Shown here: positions 1 through 10,237 of the stretch, one piece after another
Numbering within the stretch: position 1 is the first letter of the stretch
Layout of the letters: each line of letters opens with the position of its first letter
DNA from: Cupriavidus sp. AU9028
GTDB taxonomy: Bacteria; Pseudomonadota; Gammaproteobacteria; Burkholderiales; Burkholderiaceae
DNA: 64,000 nt
NCBI RefSeq assembly: GCF_019795295.1
Contig: NZ_JAIMCG010000011.1
Location: forward strand, 101,375 to 165,374
Direction of reading: 5' to 3'
Made by a program: the position numbers and the translations under genes
The notes under the pieces: generated by a model
What the model was told of the DNA's origin: nothing
The model's input: the letters and a program-made list of their open reading frames with translations, nothing else
The model's database searches: none

Positions 1-393
1 GCGGTAGCGCACCAGCACCCAGGCCACGACCAGGCCGAACCCTGTATTGATCAGCGCGGCGATCAGCGAAGCGCCAAAGCTGAGCCGATAGGCGGCCAGC
101 ACGCGCGGTTGCGTCACGGCTGCCCAGAAATCGGCCCAGCTCAGCGTGAACGCCTTCAGGAACGCCGCCGACAACGGCAGCAGCACGATCAGGGTCAGGT
201 ACAGCAGCGTGAAGCCAAGGGTCAGGCCGAAGCCCGGCAGCACGGTCGCGCGCCGGCCGCTGCCCGGGCGGCGTGGCCACTGCAGGCCTTCACGCGCGGC
301 AGTGCCGGGATGCGCGGCGGCCAGGGTGCCCGCCGCGCTGGCAGCGGCGGACGCGGCTGCCGGGGCGGGCCTCAATGAAGCAGAGGATGTCAT
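1..393 (-). CDS. cysT: Sulfate/thiosulfate ABC transporter permease CysT, N-terminal part, cut by the window edge
   Basis: Inner-membrane permease subunit of the sulfate/thiosulfate ABC importer (CysT/CysU with CysW, CysA and a periplasmic binding protein). The reading frame is open from an ATG at 393-391 to base 1, 131 codons, so the 3' part lies outside the window. After an Ala/Pro/Arg-rich cytoplasmic N-terminus of about 55 residues comes a family-typical stretch: VLPGFGLTLGFTLLYLTLIV (first membrane helix), then LKAFTLSWADFW, then RLSFGASLIAALINTGFGL leading into the ABC permease core. The N-terminal extension is longer than in E. coli CysU, as is common in this order. It lies downstream of sbp and a small hydrolase on the same strand, so the rest of the operon (cysW, cysA) probably continues beyond the window. 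Family is sure; the exact start is likely. Confidence 0.9.
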   Translation of the reverse strand, partial: MTSSASLRPAPAAASAAASAAGTLAAAHPGTAAREGLQWPRRPGSGRRATVLPGFGLTLGFTLLYLTLIVLLPLSAAFLKAFTLSWADFWAAVTQPRVLAAYRLSFGASLIAALINTGFGLVVAWVLVRYR

Positions 394-506
394 GGTCGGA
401 CGGGCTCTCTCGCCGTGGCGGCGGGCGGAAAAACAGAATGCGGCGGCGGGCAGCGCGACGTTCGCTGCCCCCCGGCGGGCTCAAACACCCATTGTGCAGA
501 GCGGTC

Positions 507-524
507 CTTATATGCAGAACGAAT
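507..524 (-). promoter_or_regulatory. Candidate activator-dependent promoter of cysT
   Basis: The 154 bases between the hydrolase stop and the cysT ATG hold an unusually A/T-rich patch. On the minus strand it contains TATAAG (507-512) as a possible -10 element and no good -35. It also carries GAACGAAT (plus strand, 517-524), an octamer found again upstream of sbp at 2422-2429. A weak -35 with an A/T-rich upstream region suits a CysB-activated promoter; the activator is inferred, not shown. Confidence 0.35.
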
Positions 525-547
525 ATTTCCGCATGTCTTTAGTCGCC

Positions 548-1279
548 TCAGATATATGAGGCGCCGCTGCGCGGCTCGATGCCGGCTGTCCAGACGCCGG
601 CATCGGGCCCGCCGTCCGCGCCGCCTGCGGCAGCGAGCCCGGCGCCCTCGACGCGCTGCGTCAGCCCGGCCAGCAATGCCAGACCCTCGGGCCAGTCCCC
701 CAGCGACGAGTCGGCATTAATGTGGCCGGCATAGCCCGCATCGTGCAATTCGCTGCCCCACACGGTCCCCCAGCTGAACGCCCTGCGCTGCGCCATCCAG
801 GGATCGTTGCGGCTGGCCACCAGCAGCGTCGGGAACGGCAAGCGGCATGCCGGCAGCAACGGGGCCACGCCGAAGCGGTCCGGGTCTGCCGGCGCCACCA
901 GCAAGGCGCCGGCAATGCCGGAGGCATCCTCGGCCGCCTGCCGCAGCAGCGCCAGGCAACCGAAGCTGTGCGCCACCACCAGTACCCCAGCGGGGGCATG
1001 TTGCCGGCACCGCGCCACCGCCTCGCCCAGCTTGCCGGCCCAGGTATGGAGGCTGGGGCATGCCCAGTCGCGCTGCTCGACACGCTGCCAATCCGGAAAG
1101 CGGCGTTCCCAGCGCGTCTGCCAATGATCCGGACCGCTGCCATGCAGACCGGGCGCCGTCAGCACGGCAAGCCCCGGGGGAATGTGCAAGGCAGGCTCGG
1201 CCTGGGAAGCGGGCAACGGCGCGCCGAGCGGACCCGGCCCTCGGCTGGAGGACGCCGCCGTGGTATCGGTTCTTGTCAT
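548..1279 (-). CDS. RBBP9/YdeN-type alpha/beta hydrolase
   Basis: Predicted small cytoplasmic serine hydrolase of 243 residues; substrate unknown. The sequence shows the family's GLHGSGPDHWQTRWE segment near the start of the fold, the nucleophile elbow AHSFG (Ser), a conserved ADPDRFG-type segment, the NDPW aspartate region, and the GHINADSSLGDWPEG segment carrying the catalytic His, as in RBBP9/YdeN proteins. The ATG at 1279 is preferred over longer in-frame options because the family homology begins shortly after it and the upstream bases belong to the intergenic region behind sbp. It lies 43 bases downstream of the sbp stop and 154 bases before cysT, inside what is otherwise a sulfate-uptake operon. 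A role in sulfur metabolism is possible but rests only on position. Confidence 0.85.
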   Translation of the reverse strand: MTRTDTTAASSSRGPGPLGAPLPASQAEPALHIPPGLAVLTAPGLHGSGPDHWQTRWERRFPDWQRVEQRDWACPSLHTWAGKLGEAVARCRQHAPAGVLVVAHSFGCLALLRQAAEDASGIAGALLVAPADPDRFGVAPLLPACRLPFPTLLVASRNDPWMAQRRAFSWGTVWGSELHDAGYAGHINADSSLGDWPEGLALLAGLTQRVEGAGLAAAGGADGGPDAGVWTAGIEPRSGASYI

Positions 1280-1322
1280 GTTGCGCTCCTGCCCGGCGGC
1301 AGCCGCGGGCGGCAGGTGACCG

Positions 1323-2330
1323 TCAATGCCGGCCAGGTTGATAGACCTGATCGAAGGTACCGCCGTCGGCGAAGTGCGTCTTCTGCGCCTTTTGCCAGCC
1401 CCCGAACACCGCGTCGATGGTGAACAGGTTGACCTTGGGGAAGCTGGCGGCGTACTTGGCCGCCACCTTGTCCGACACCGGACGGTAATAGTTGCGCGCC
1501 GCCAGTTCCTGGCCCTCGTCGGTATAGAGGAACTGCAGATAGGCCTCCGCCGCCTTGCGGGTGCCGCGCTTGTCCACCACCTTGTCGACCACGGCGACGG
1601 GCGGCTCGGCCAGGATCGACAGCGACGGCGCGACAATATCGAACTTGTCCGGTCCGAGCTCCTTGATGGCCAGCAGCGCCTCGTTTTCCCAGGCGATCAG
1701 CACATCGCCGATGCCACGCTCGACGAAGGTCGTGGTCGCGCCGCGCGCGCCGGAATCGAGCACCGGCACGTTCTTCAGCAACTTGCCGACGAAATCGCGG
1801 GCAGTGGCATCGCTGCCGCCCGGCTGGCGCAACGCGTAGCCCCAGGCCGCAAGGTAATTCCAGCGTGCGCCGCCAGAGGTCTTCGGGTTCGGGGTGATCA
1901 CCTTCACGCCCGGCCGCACCAGATCGTTCCAGTCGCGGATGCCCTTGGGGTTGCCCTTGCGGACCAGGAAGACGATGGTCGAGGTATAGGGCGCCGCGTT
2001 GTGTGGCAGGCGCTTCTGCCAGTCCGGCTTGATCAGCCCCCTTTCCGCGATCGCATCGATGTCGTAGCCCAGCGCGAGCGTGACCACATCGGCCTCCAGA
2101 CCGTCGATCACCGAGCGGGCCTGCTTGCCCGAGCCGCCATGCGACTGGCGGATGGTCACGTTGTCGCCACCCCGGGCCTTCCACGCCTTGGCGAAGGCGG
2201 CATTGACGTCCACGTACAGCTCCCGGGTTGGGTCGTACGACACGTTGAGCAGCGTGGTCTGGGCCTGGGCGGCGCCCAGCGTGGTGGCAAACAGCAGGAT
2301 GGCGGCCGCAATGGCCTGCTTGCGAATCAT
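1323..2330 (-). CDS. sbp: Periplasmic sulfate-binding protein
   Basis: Periplasmic solute-binding protein that delivers sulfate to the CysTWA importer; 335 residues, the usual length. It begins with a Sec signal peptide ([20 protein letters not shown], cleavage probably after AQA near residue 23). The mature protein starts [15 protein letters not shown], the hallmark of the Sbp/CysP family, followed by [13 protein letters not shown], which lines the sulfate pocket, and later [19 protein letters not shown] and [13 protein letters not shown]. The ATG at 2330 is preceded by GGAGCC as ribosome binding site and gives a proper signal peptide; longer in-frame starts do not. It is the first gene of a minus-strand run leading to cysT. 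An octamer shared with the cysT upstream region lies about 95 bases before the start. Confidence 0.95.
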   Translation of the reverse strand: MIRKQAIAAAILLFATTLGAAQAQTTLLNVSYDPTRELYVDVNAAFAKAWKARGGDNVTIRQSHGGSGKQARSVIDGLEADVVTLALGYDIDAIAERGLIKPDWQKRLPHNAAPYTSTIVFLVRKGNPKGIRDWNDLVRPGVKVITPNPKTSGGARWNYLAAWGYALRQPGGSDATARDFVGKLLKNVPVLDSGARGATTTFVERGIGDVLIAWENEALLAIKELGPDKFDIVAPSLSILAEPPVAVVDKVVDKRGTRKAAEAYLQFLYTDEGQELAARNYYRPVSDKVAAKYAASFPKVNLFTIDAVFGGWQKAQKTHFADGGTFDQVYQPGRH

Positions 2331-2421
2331 CGGTGGCTCCGTCGGTAGAAAGCGCCGATACGCGGCACCGTCAGGCGGCGCATCGGGACGGAGTGAGACT
2401 ACCGAGGCCCGCCACGACACG

Positions 2422-2437
2422 GAACGAATCGTTTCGC
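2422..2437 (-). promoter_or_regulatory. Candidate sulfur-regulator site upstream of sbp
   Basis: GAACGAAT (2422-2429) repeats exactly the octamer found upstream of cysT at 517-524. Here it is part of a near-palindrome, AACGA-A-TCGTT (2423-2433). It lies 92-99 bases before the sbp ATG. A LysR-type regulator such as CysB is a reasonable candidate binder, but this is inference from a shared word in two sulfate-gene upstream regions. Confidence 0.3.
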
Positions 2438-2494
2438 CGATGCAAGCAGGTTTTTCGCATAAGCCCCCGTTGCCCCCGGGGATCCTGTGCGGGC

Positions 2495-2530
2495 AAAAGA
2501 AAAAGCCCGCGCCATTTGCATGGCACGGGC
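2495..2530 (-). terminator. Intrinsic terminator of the candidate small RNA
   Basis: Stem 2505-2515 with 2520-2530 (GCCCGTGCCAT against ATGGCGCGGGC on the minus strand, one mismatch), tetraloop GCAA, then TTTTTCTTTT at 2504-2495. There is no protein gene upstream on this strand that needs it. Confidence 0.8.
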
Positions 2531-2593
2531 ACAAGTTTCCATGGCGGAAACGGGTAGACAAGTCATGAAGAGCGCCCCCGCATCTTCATGACC
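2496..2593 (-). ncRNA. Candidate FNR-activated small RNA, about 98 nt
   Basis: On the minus strand, an FNR box and -10 element (see 2600-2641) predict a transcription start at 2593. Three hairpins follow directly. The first starts one base after the predicted start: a perfect 10-bp stem (arms GTCATGAAGA and TCTTCATGAC, 2583-2592 with 2562-2571) with an 11-nt G-rich loop. A single-stranded UUGUCUACCC follows (2552-2561). The second has arms GTTTCC and GGAAAC (2546-2551 with 2535-2540). The third is an 11-bp stem with one mismatch and loop 2516-2519, followed by TTTTTCTTTT, a clear intrinsic terminator. No open frame fits. Activation of small RNAs by Fnr is known elsewhere (FnrS, AniS). The alternative is an attenuator or leader for sbp, whose ATG lies 166 bases further on. 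Targets are unknown. Confidence 0.6.
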
Positions 2594-2599
2594 GGGTCG

Positions 2600-2641
2600 A
2601 TGGTACGGCTGCACGCGCGTTATTGCCTTGACCGAGATCAA
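2600..2641 (-). promoter_or_regulatory. FNR-dependent promoter (box plus -10) of the candidate small RNA
   Basis: Box at 2628-2641 reads TTGAT-CTCG-GTCAA on the minus strand, 9 of 10 matches to TTGAT-N4-ATCAA. The -10 hexamer TACCAT is at 2605-2600. The box centre (2634.5) to hexamer distance is 29.5 bases, identical to the ccoN and ccoI promoters in this window, and TACCAT is also the -10 of ccoI. A class II promoter centred at -41.5 puts +1 at 2593. Confidence 0.6.
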
Positions 2642-2770
2642 ACCCGCCCCTTTGGATGCACCAACGATAGCCGCCTCTGAAATCGAAAAGCCAGCCACTG
2701 AGCCTGACATTACAGTGTGCAGCTCTCTGGACCGTACCGTCGTTACCCCACGCTGCTCCGACCTGATGTC

Positions 2771-3946
2771 ATGCCTACCCAAACCACGACCTCCTTCGCC
2801 GATATCGCTCCGCTACGAAAATTCTTGTCGTCCGACGAGGGGAACAGGCAGCTAGCCAGAGGCACCAATATCCGCCTGCCCAGCGGCTGCTATTGGATAC
2901 AGAAGACACCGGACCCCGGTGCGGTGCAGGTCGTCGCGCTGATGAACATCGATGCGGCCAACCCTGCCAACGACGACGCAAGGCTGGCGAAGGTCAATGC
3001 GGCGGTCAGCGAGACCAAGGTTGTCGCCGCCTCACAGCCGGAAGACACCACTGAGTCCGGCAAAGCCGGCTGGAAACCCGAATTCGCCTCGGTTGGTGAA
3101 GCGAAGACGCTTCTGCGCAGGCCTGGCGGCGTGGGTGCCCTCGTAGGGGCGGGAGGGTTCACCGCCGGCGTGCGGCAGTTTGTCGTGGAGATGCCCGGCG
3201 ACGGGGGCAAGGTCCGGATTAGCGAGCCCAGCCGTTCCTGGCTCCAGGCGGTACTGAGCCTCTTCCGGCTTGACGACGGCGCGATTCTAACCCGTGCCGC
3301 CAACCGCCATCCCGTACCGCGCGCAATCATATTGGAAGAGCGAATCCACAGCATTCTCGCGGAACGCGAATCCAGGCCAACGGGCACCGACGGCGACCCT
3401 TTCTACCTGCATAGTGCAATCGCCTCCATGAGCATGGGGGCGGGGACGACACACCCGGCTGATTTGCGCAAGATGATGGATGACCCCTTCTTCTGCCATG
3501 GCAACTTCAAGGAGATAGTCCAGGCCGAAGACCCTTCGGTGTTCAAAGCGGTCTTTCAGAGTCCCGGCAAGTGCGGGGCGCTTCGCCTGTCGAACCAGAA
3601 CAGGGTCAAGGGGCCTGCCAGCAGCGGCCTCCAGGGCGACGTCCTGCGAGCGCGGCTGGCAAACTCGCAATATGGCTCCATGCGCGACCTTGTGCGCAGG
3701 TGGGAAACCGAACAGTTGACCGCGATGCTACAGGCCGAGGTCGAGTCTGTGCGCCGCATGCGGTTCCCGGGCATAGGCGACTTTTTCAAGGGCAAGCACT
3801 ATCGCTGCGACGCCATGCCAGAGGGCTATGTCTTCCGCGTCGACGGCAAGCTGCACCTGCACTGCGAAGGGCCGCCAGCGGCCGGCGCTCCACCGCAGCG
3901 GTCTACGGCGAGCGCAGAGGATTCGTCGCAGGGCGCCACACCGTAG
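2771..3946 (+). CDS. Orphan protein of unknown function, 391 aa
   Basis: I do not recognise this protein. It has no signal peptide and no membrane segment. Visible features are a Ser/Thr-rich N-terminus (MPTQTTTSFADIAPL), a Gly-rich stretch GGVGALVGAGGFTAGVRQF around residue 125, a middle region GDPFYLHSAIASMSMGAGTT, and two Cys/His-containing segments (FFCHGNF, KHYRCDAM) before a Pro/Ala/Ser-rich tail. The ATG at 2771 and a GTG at 2717 are both possible starts and neither has a good ribosome binding site. It uses codons rare in the surrounding DNA (ATA in ILEER, KEIV and GIGD; CTA in AILTR and AMLQ), a sign of recent acquisition. It stands alone between the small-RNA unit and clpB, read towards clpB. 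A secreted effector is one possibility, with no direct evidence. Confidence 0.65.
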   Translation: MPTQTTTSFADIAPLRKFLSSDEGNRQLARGTNIRLPSGCYWIQKTPDPGAVQVVALMNIDAANPANDDARLAKVNAAVSETKVVAASQPEDTTESGKAGWKPEFASVGEAKTLLRRPGGVGALVGAGGFTAGVRQFVVEMPGDGGKVRISEPSRSWLQAVLSLFRLDDGAILTRAANRHPVPRAIILEERIHSILAERESRPTGTDGDPFYLHSAIASMSMGAGTTHPADLRKMMDDPFFCHGNFKEIVQAEDPSVFKAVFQSPGKCGALRLSNQNRVKGPASSGLQGDVLRARLANSQYGSMRDLVRRWETEQLTAMLQAEVESVRRMRFPGIGDFFKGKHYRCDAMPEGYVFRVDGKLHLHCEGPPAAGAPPQRSTASAEDSSQGATP

Positions 3947-3998
3947 CGCCCGCCAGCAGTCGCAGTGTTGACTGCTGCGGTCCGATCCGCTTCACCGG

Positions 3999-4028
3999 AA
4001 AAAAAACGCCGGGCATTCGCCCGGCGTT
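3999..4028 (-). terminator. Intrinsic terminator of clpB
   Basis: Perfect 10-bp stem AACGCCGGGC (4005-4014) with GCCCGGCGTT (4019-4028), loop ATTC. On the minus strand it is followed by a run of T (plus-strand A run 3999-4006). It lies 31 bases after the clpB stop codon. Confidence 0.9.
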
Positions 4029-4059
4029 GTCGCTTCCGCTGATACCGCTGAGGCACCCC

Positions 4060-6648
<2,589 letters not shown>

Positions 6649-6678
6649 CGGAAAGCCCTCTCTCGGATTCTGGTGGCG

Positions 6679-6699
6679 GGCCGGTCATGGCGACCGGCC
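6679..6699 (-). other. GC-rich hairpin in the clpB 5' leader
   Basis: Perfect 8-bp inverted repeat GGCCGGTC (6679-6686) and GACCGGCC (6692-6699), 5-base loop, inside the predicted clpB leader 30-50 bases before the ATG. It could affect mRNA stability or translation. It does not cover the ribosome binding site, so a ROSE-type thermometer is not indicated. Confidence 0.5.
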
Positions 6700-6716
6700 G
6701 CGTTCGGTTATCGGGA

Positions 6717-6744
6717 AGATAGGGCCCGCCAATGACATTTCAAG
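6717..6744 (-). promoter_or_regulatory. Sigma32 (RpoH) heat-shock promoter of clpB
   Basis: On the minus strand, CTTGAAA (6744-6738), a 14-base spacer and CCTATCT (6723-6717) match the heat-shock consensus CTTGAAA-N13/14-CCCATNT almost perfectly. It lies in the 105 bases between the hydrolase stop and the clpB ATG. Confidence 0.88.
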
Positions 6745-6753
6745 GCGCGGCGC

Positions 6754-8877
6754 TCAATCTGGCACCCGCACGGTATTGCCTTCCACGGTAATGCGGTCGG
6801 CACTGCCGGGGCTGTTGCTGAAAGCCGGCACGTTGGCCGCCGTGATCGCCGGCGCTTGCGCTGGCAGCCCCCCGCGGGGCACGGTGCGCACCACCTGCGA
6901 CGGCGGCAAGGGCGCGCCGTCGCGCAAATGCGCGTACATCGCGTCCAGCGCCCGGTTCAGATACAGATGCAGCGGCACATACCGGGTGTCGTAGCCCGGC
7001 ACCAGCTGGTTGAAGGCATCGAAGTGCTGGGCATTGGTGACCTCGATATAGGACAGCCGGCTGCCCTGTCCCTCGCGCTGGCGATTGAGCGCCAGGTACG
7101 GCCGCGAGGTGTGGTTGACCGGCAGCAGCGCGTCGTCACGACCATGGACGATCAGCGTCGGCTTGCCGCGCAGGTTGCCGGTGCGCAGGGTGTCGCGCTG
7201 CCCGGCCTGCAGCGCCGCGGCCTCGGCGCCCTGCCCCGTCAGCAGCCCACGCAGGCAATAGGCCCCAGCCGCGTTGGCGTCGTCCACCAGGCTGTCGGGC
7301 GAGCGCGAGAACAGGTCGCGGCGCGGCCCGCGCGGGTCGCGGTCGTTGATCAGCTGCACGTCGGCCGACGGCGGGATGCCGTTGCCGACGGCGAACATAT
7401 TGGCCAGCTGCACGCCGGGCGCGGGTGCCGGCGCCTGTCCGGCGCCCACGCCGCTGAAGCTGAAGCCGCACAGCCGGTCCGCGACGCTGGCGCGCGCCAG
7501 GGAATTGGCAAAGGTGACGGCGACGGCATTGGCGACCTCGAAGAAGCCCAGCGAGGCGTGCAGGGCTGCGGCTTCGGGCTCCCAGCCATAGTCGCGCAGC
7601 GCGGCCTGCGCGCTGGCGGCGCGCTGTGCGGTGGTGGCGCCAGTGATCGTGCCTGCGGCCGCCAGCGCGGCACAGCGGTTGGCCGGGATGCTGCCCAGGG
7701 TGGCGTAGTAGCTGGCGAACGGGGCGTTCGCCTGGTCGGGGTCCAGCGCGGCGCAAAGCTGCAGCAGGTTGGCCACGGTGGTGTAGTCGTACAGCGTGCG
7801 GCCGCTGGCCGGCACCGCCGCACCGCCGCGCCGGACCGTGATGCCGGTGTCGGGCGGCAGGTTCAGGTTTGGCTCGGCGACGGCCACGCCATCGATCCAC
7901 CCCTCGGTGTCCGCCTCCGCGGCGGCAATGGCCGCGCCGCCGCCGTTGGACAGGCTGGAGGCGATCACCAGCACGTCGTCGCGGCCCAGCCGCCTCTGGC
8001 GCTGCTCCCACACCTGCTCGTTGATCGCCCAGATGCCGAACTCGATGGCCTGCAAGGTGTAGCGGCCCCAGTCCTTTTCCGGGTTGCGCTGCGAATGCGC
8101 GTGCTTGAAGGCGTAGCGGTGCGGCGCCGCAGCGACGAACGCCTCGCGCGCGGCATTGTCCAGCGGCGCGGCGAACTGGGCGCGATCGCCGGCACTTCTG
8201 CGCGACGTCCGGGTGCCATCGATCAGGGGTACGGTGTCGTTGTCCAGGTCGTGCGGCGCGGCGCCGGTGCCCTTGTCGGTATAGGCCACCGCGCAGCCCC
8301 GCTTCAGGCCCCATTCGGCGGTCGGGATGCCGCCGTAGACGCCGCGCGATCCGGAGGAAGTGGCGGTAATCAGGCAAGGCCGGTCCGGATTGAAGCTGTC
8401 CGGTATCTGCACCATCATGGTGACGTTCTCGCGCCCGCTGCCGTCGTCGGCATAGCCAAGATACTCGACGCCCGGGATGCGACCCTGCGAGTCGGTCACA
8501 TTGCCATTGGCATCGACATTCGGCCCATAGAGGGTGCCATACCCTCCTCCCGCGCTGACATCCACCAGCGCCCGGTAGTTGCTGTAGATGGCGTACCGGC
8601 GCAGCTCCCGGGCGGTCGGCGCGTTCAGGTCGCGCGGAAGCGGGGCCGTGCTCGATGCCAGGCCGTCCTTGCCCAGGCCCGCGGTCAGCAGGTCGTCATC
8701 GCCCGCATAGCGCTGTACCGACACGTTGGTCAGCCAGTCGGGCTTGCGATGGTTCTCGCCGTGCCAGAACTCGTCCTCGCCCTCCCAGTCGCAACCTGGC
8801 GTGACCAGGAGCAGCCCGGCCAGCGGCAACAGAAGACGCCGCCTCGTCCACATTGCCTTGTGGTTTGCCTCTCCCAT
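6754..8877 (-). CDS. D-(-)-3-hydroxybutyrate oligomer hydrolase
   Basis: Hydrolyses 3-hydroxybutyrate oligomers released from polyhydroxybutyrate (EC 3.1.1.22 family); 707 residues, the family length. The N-terminus [21 protein letters not shown]... is a signal sequence ending VTPGC, a possible but imperfect lipobox. Family segments follow: [54 protein letters not shown], then the nucleophile region [11 protein letters not shown] (Ser near 310), and near the end the His segment [20 protein letters not shown] and [13 protein letters not shown]. The ATG at 8877 is preceded by GGAGGAGAG, a strong ribosome binding site; an in-frame extension of 59 codons lacks one. It precedes clpB on the same strand but clpB has its own promoter. 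Its presence implies a polyhydroxyalkanoate-cycling organism. Confidence 0.92.
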   Translation of the reverse strand: MGEANHKAMWTRRRLLLPLAGLLLVTPGCDWEGEDEFWHGENHRKPDWLTNVSVQRYAGDDDLLTAGLGKDGLASSTAPLPRDLNAPTARELRRYAIYSNYRALVDVSAGGGYGTLYGPNVDANGNVTDSQGRIPGVEYLGYADDGSGRENVTMMVQIPDSFNPDRPCLITATSSGSRGVYGGIPTAEWGLKRGCAVAYTDKGTGAAPHDLDNDTVPLIDGTRTSRRSAGDRAQFAAPLDNAAREAFVAAAPHRYAFKHAHSQRNPEKDWGRYTLQAIEFGIWAINEQVWEQRQRRLGRDDVLVIASSLSNGGGAAIAAAEADTEGWIDGVAVAEPNLNLPPDTGITVRRGGAAVPASGRTLYDYTTVANLLQLCAALDPDQANAPFASYYATLGSIPANRCAALAAAGTITGATTAQRAASAQAALRDYGWEPEAAALHASLGFFEVANAVAVTFANSLARASVADRLCGFSFSGVGAGQAPAPAPGVQLANMFAVGNGIPPSADVQLINDRDPRGPRRDLFSRSPDSLVDDANAAGAYCLRGLLTGQGAEAAALQAGQRDTLRTGNLRGKPTLIVHGRDDALLPVNHTSRPYLALNRQREGQGSRLSYIEVTNAQHFDAFNQLVPGYDTRYVPLHLYLNRALDAMYAHLRDGAPLPPSQVVRTVPRGGLPAQAPAITAANVPAFSNSPGSADRITVEGNTVRVPD

Positions 8878-9089
8878 GTTCTCTCCTCCCGCCGGCCCTC
8901 TTGACGCGATGGCTGCCGTGGCCGGCACTTCATGGTAGGAAGAGACGAACGGAAGGGAAAGGGACGCAAGAGGACGGATGCCGACAAAGCCGGCACCAGG
9001 ATGCCAATCGCGAAAGGAACTGATCTTTGCGACAAGAACTGGCCCCCGCTTCACATCGCAAGGGGAGCGGCCGGATTCGGGCCGTGCGT

Positions 9090-9470
9090 TCAGGCGAGCG
9101 CCCGGTAACCCCAGAGCCCCGCGAAGGTCAGCAGCAGCGATCCGCCCAGGTGCAATAGCAGATGCAACGCCGCGCTACCGTAGTCCCCCGCCAGCAGATT
9201 GGCGGCCAGTTCACCGGAGAAGGTCGAGAACGTGGTCAGCCCGCCCAGGAAGCCGGTGACCACCAGCAGCCGCCACGCCGGCGGCAGCGATGCATGGGTA
9301 TCGAAGAAGCCGATGGCGATGCCGATCAGCAGGCCGCCCAGCAGATTGGCGGCCAGGGTGCCGTAGGGAAGCGCCGGATTGGCGGCGTTCCACAGCAACG
9401 AGAACAGCCAGCGCAGCCAGGCGCCGCAGGCCGCGCCGATGCCGACCGCGGCAAACCCCAGCGCGCTCAA
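9090..9470 (-). CDS. crcB: Fluoride ion channel/exporter CrcB (Fluc)
   Basis: Small inner-membrane fluoride channel working as an antiparallel dimer to keep cytoplasmic fluoride low. It has 126 residues and four hydrophobic helices. Diagnostic segments are GAACGAWLRW near the N-terminus, PYGTLAANLLGGLLIG in helix 2, and GFLGGLTTFSTFSGE in helix 3, which lines the pore with the conserved Thr/Phe/Ser pattern. Its ATG overlaps the moaE stop by four bases (9467-9470), so it is translationally coupled to the molybdopterin genes. I see no fluoride riboswitch, consistent with internal operon position. A second, paired crcB, as some bacteria have, is not present here. Confidence 0.95.
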   Translation of the reverse strand: MSALGFAAVGIGAACGAWLRWLFSLLWNAANPALPYGTLAANLLGGLLIGIAIGFFDTHASLPPAWRLLVVTGFLGGLTTFSTFSGELAANLLAGDYGSAALHLLLHLGGSLLLTFAGLWGYRALA

Positions 9471-9958
9471 GGCTCGCTGCCCTCGCCCGCTGCCGAGTTG
9501 CCCGAGCGCAGGCCCCAGCGCGCCAGCGCCGCCTCGTCGCTGACCCGCGCATCGACCCAGCGCTCGCCTTCCGGCGTCGATTCCTTCTTCCAGAACGGCG
9601 CCTCGGATTTCAGGTAGTCCATGATGAATTCGCAGGCGGCGAAGGCATTGCCGCGATGCGCCGATGCGACCGCCACCAGCACGATCTGGTCCTGCGGCAG
9701 CAGCGGGCCGACCCGATGGATGATGGTGACGCCCTGCAGCGCCCAGCGCGCCCGTGCGTCTTCCTCGATGCGGGCCAGCGCCTTCTCGGTCATGCCCGGA
9801 TAGTGCTCCAGCTCCATCGCCCGGACCGGCGAGCCATCGTTGACGTCCCGAACCGTGCCGACGAAGGCCGCCACGGCGCCGATCGCCGCCTTGCCCGCGC
9901 GCAGCGCCGCGACCTCGGCGCCGAGGTCGAAGTCCTCGCGTTGCACCCGTACGCTCAT
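9467..9958 (-). CDS. moaE: Molybdopterin synthase catalytic subunit MoaE
   Basis: Large subunit of molybdopterin synthase, which transfers sulfur from MoaD thiocarboxylate to precursor Z (cPMP). It has 163 residues. Visible family features are GAVAAFVGTVRD near residue 30, LEHYPGMTEKAL, the VGPLLPQDQIVLVAVASAHR strand-turn, FAACEFIMDYLK and the active-site lysines in APFWKKE. It lies one base downstream of moaD and overlaps crcB by four bases, a tight moaD-moaE-crcB series behind moeA. Confidence 0.97.
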   Translation of the reverse strand: MSVRVQREDFDLGAEVAALRAGKAAIGAVAAFVGTVRDVNDGSPVRAMELEHYPGMTEKALARIEEDARARWALQGVTIIHRVGPLLPQDQIVLVAVASAHRGNAFAACEFIMDYLKSEAPFWKKESTPEGERWVDARVSDEAALARWGLRSGNSAAGEGSEP

Positions 9959-9959
9959 C

Positions 9960-10217
9960 TCAACCCCCGGTCACCGGCGGGAAGAAGGCGACCTCGCAGC
10001 CGTCCCGCAACGCCGTGTCCTCGGCGGCGACGGCGTGGTCCACCGCCATGCGCAGCGCCCTGCCCTGCGCCAGCGCCTGCTCCCAGGCCCCACCACGCTC
10101 GCGCAGCCATTGCCGCACGCCGCCCACGGTGGTGATCCCGGCCGGCAACTGCACCGACTGTTCGGCGACGCCGACCTGCTCGCGCACGCTGGCGAAGAAG
10201 CGCAATTCGATCTGCAT
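9960..10217 (-). CDS. moaD: Molybdopterin synthase sulfur carrier subunit MoaD
   Basis: Ubiquitin-like small subunit of molybdopterin synthase, 85 residues. It begins MQIELRFFASVREQVG and ends PPVTGG; the terminal Gly-Gly is the site that is adenylated by MoeB and turned into a thiocarboxylate. It lies between moeA (20-base gap) and moaE (1-base gap), as expected for a co-translated pair. The start is fixed by the family N-terminus and by AAAGGAGC a few bases before the ATG. Confidence 0.97.
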   Translation of the reverse strand: MQIELRFFASVREQVGVAEQSVQLPAGITTVGGVRQWLRERGGAWEQALAQGRALRMAVDHAVAAEDTALRDGCEVAFFPPVTGG

Positions 10218-10237
10218 GATGCTCCTTTCTGTCCCGC

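Noticed and set aside
3954-3977. Hairpin CAGCAGTC/GACTGCTG after the orphan gene
   Set aside because: No T run on either strand; not a convincing terminator.
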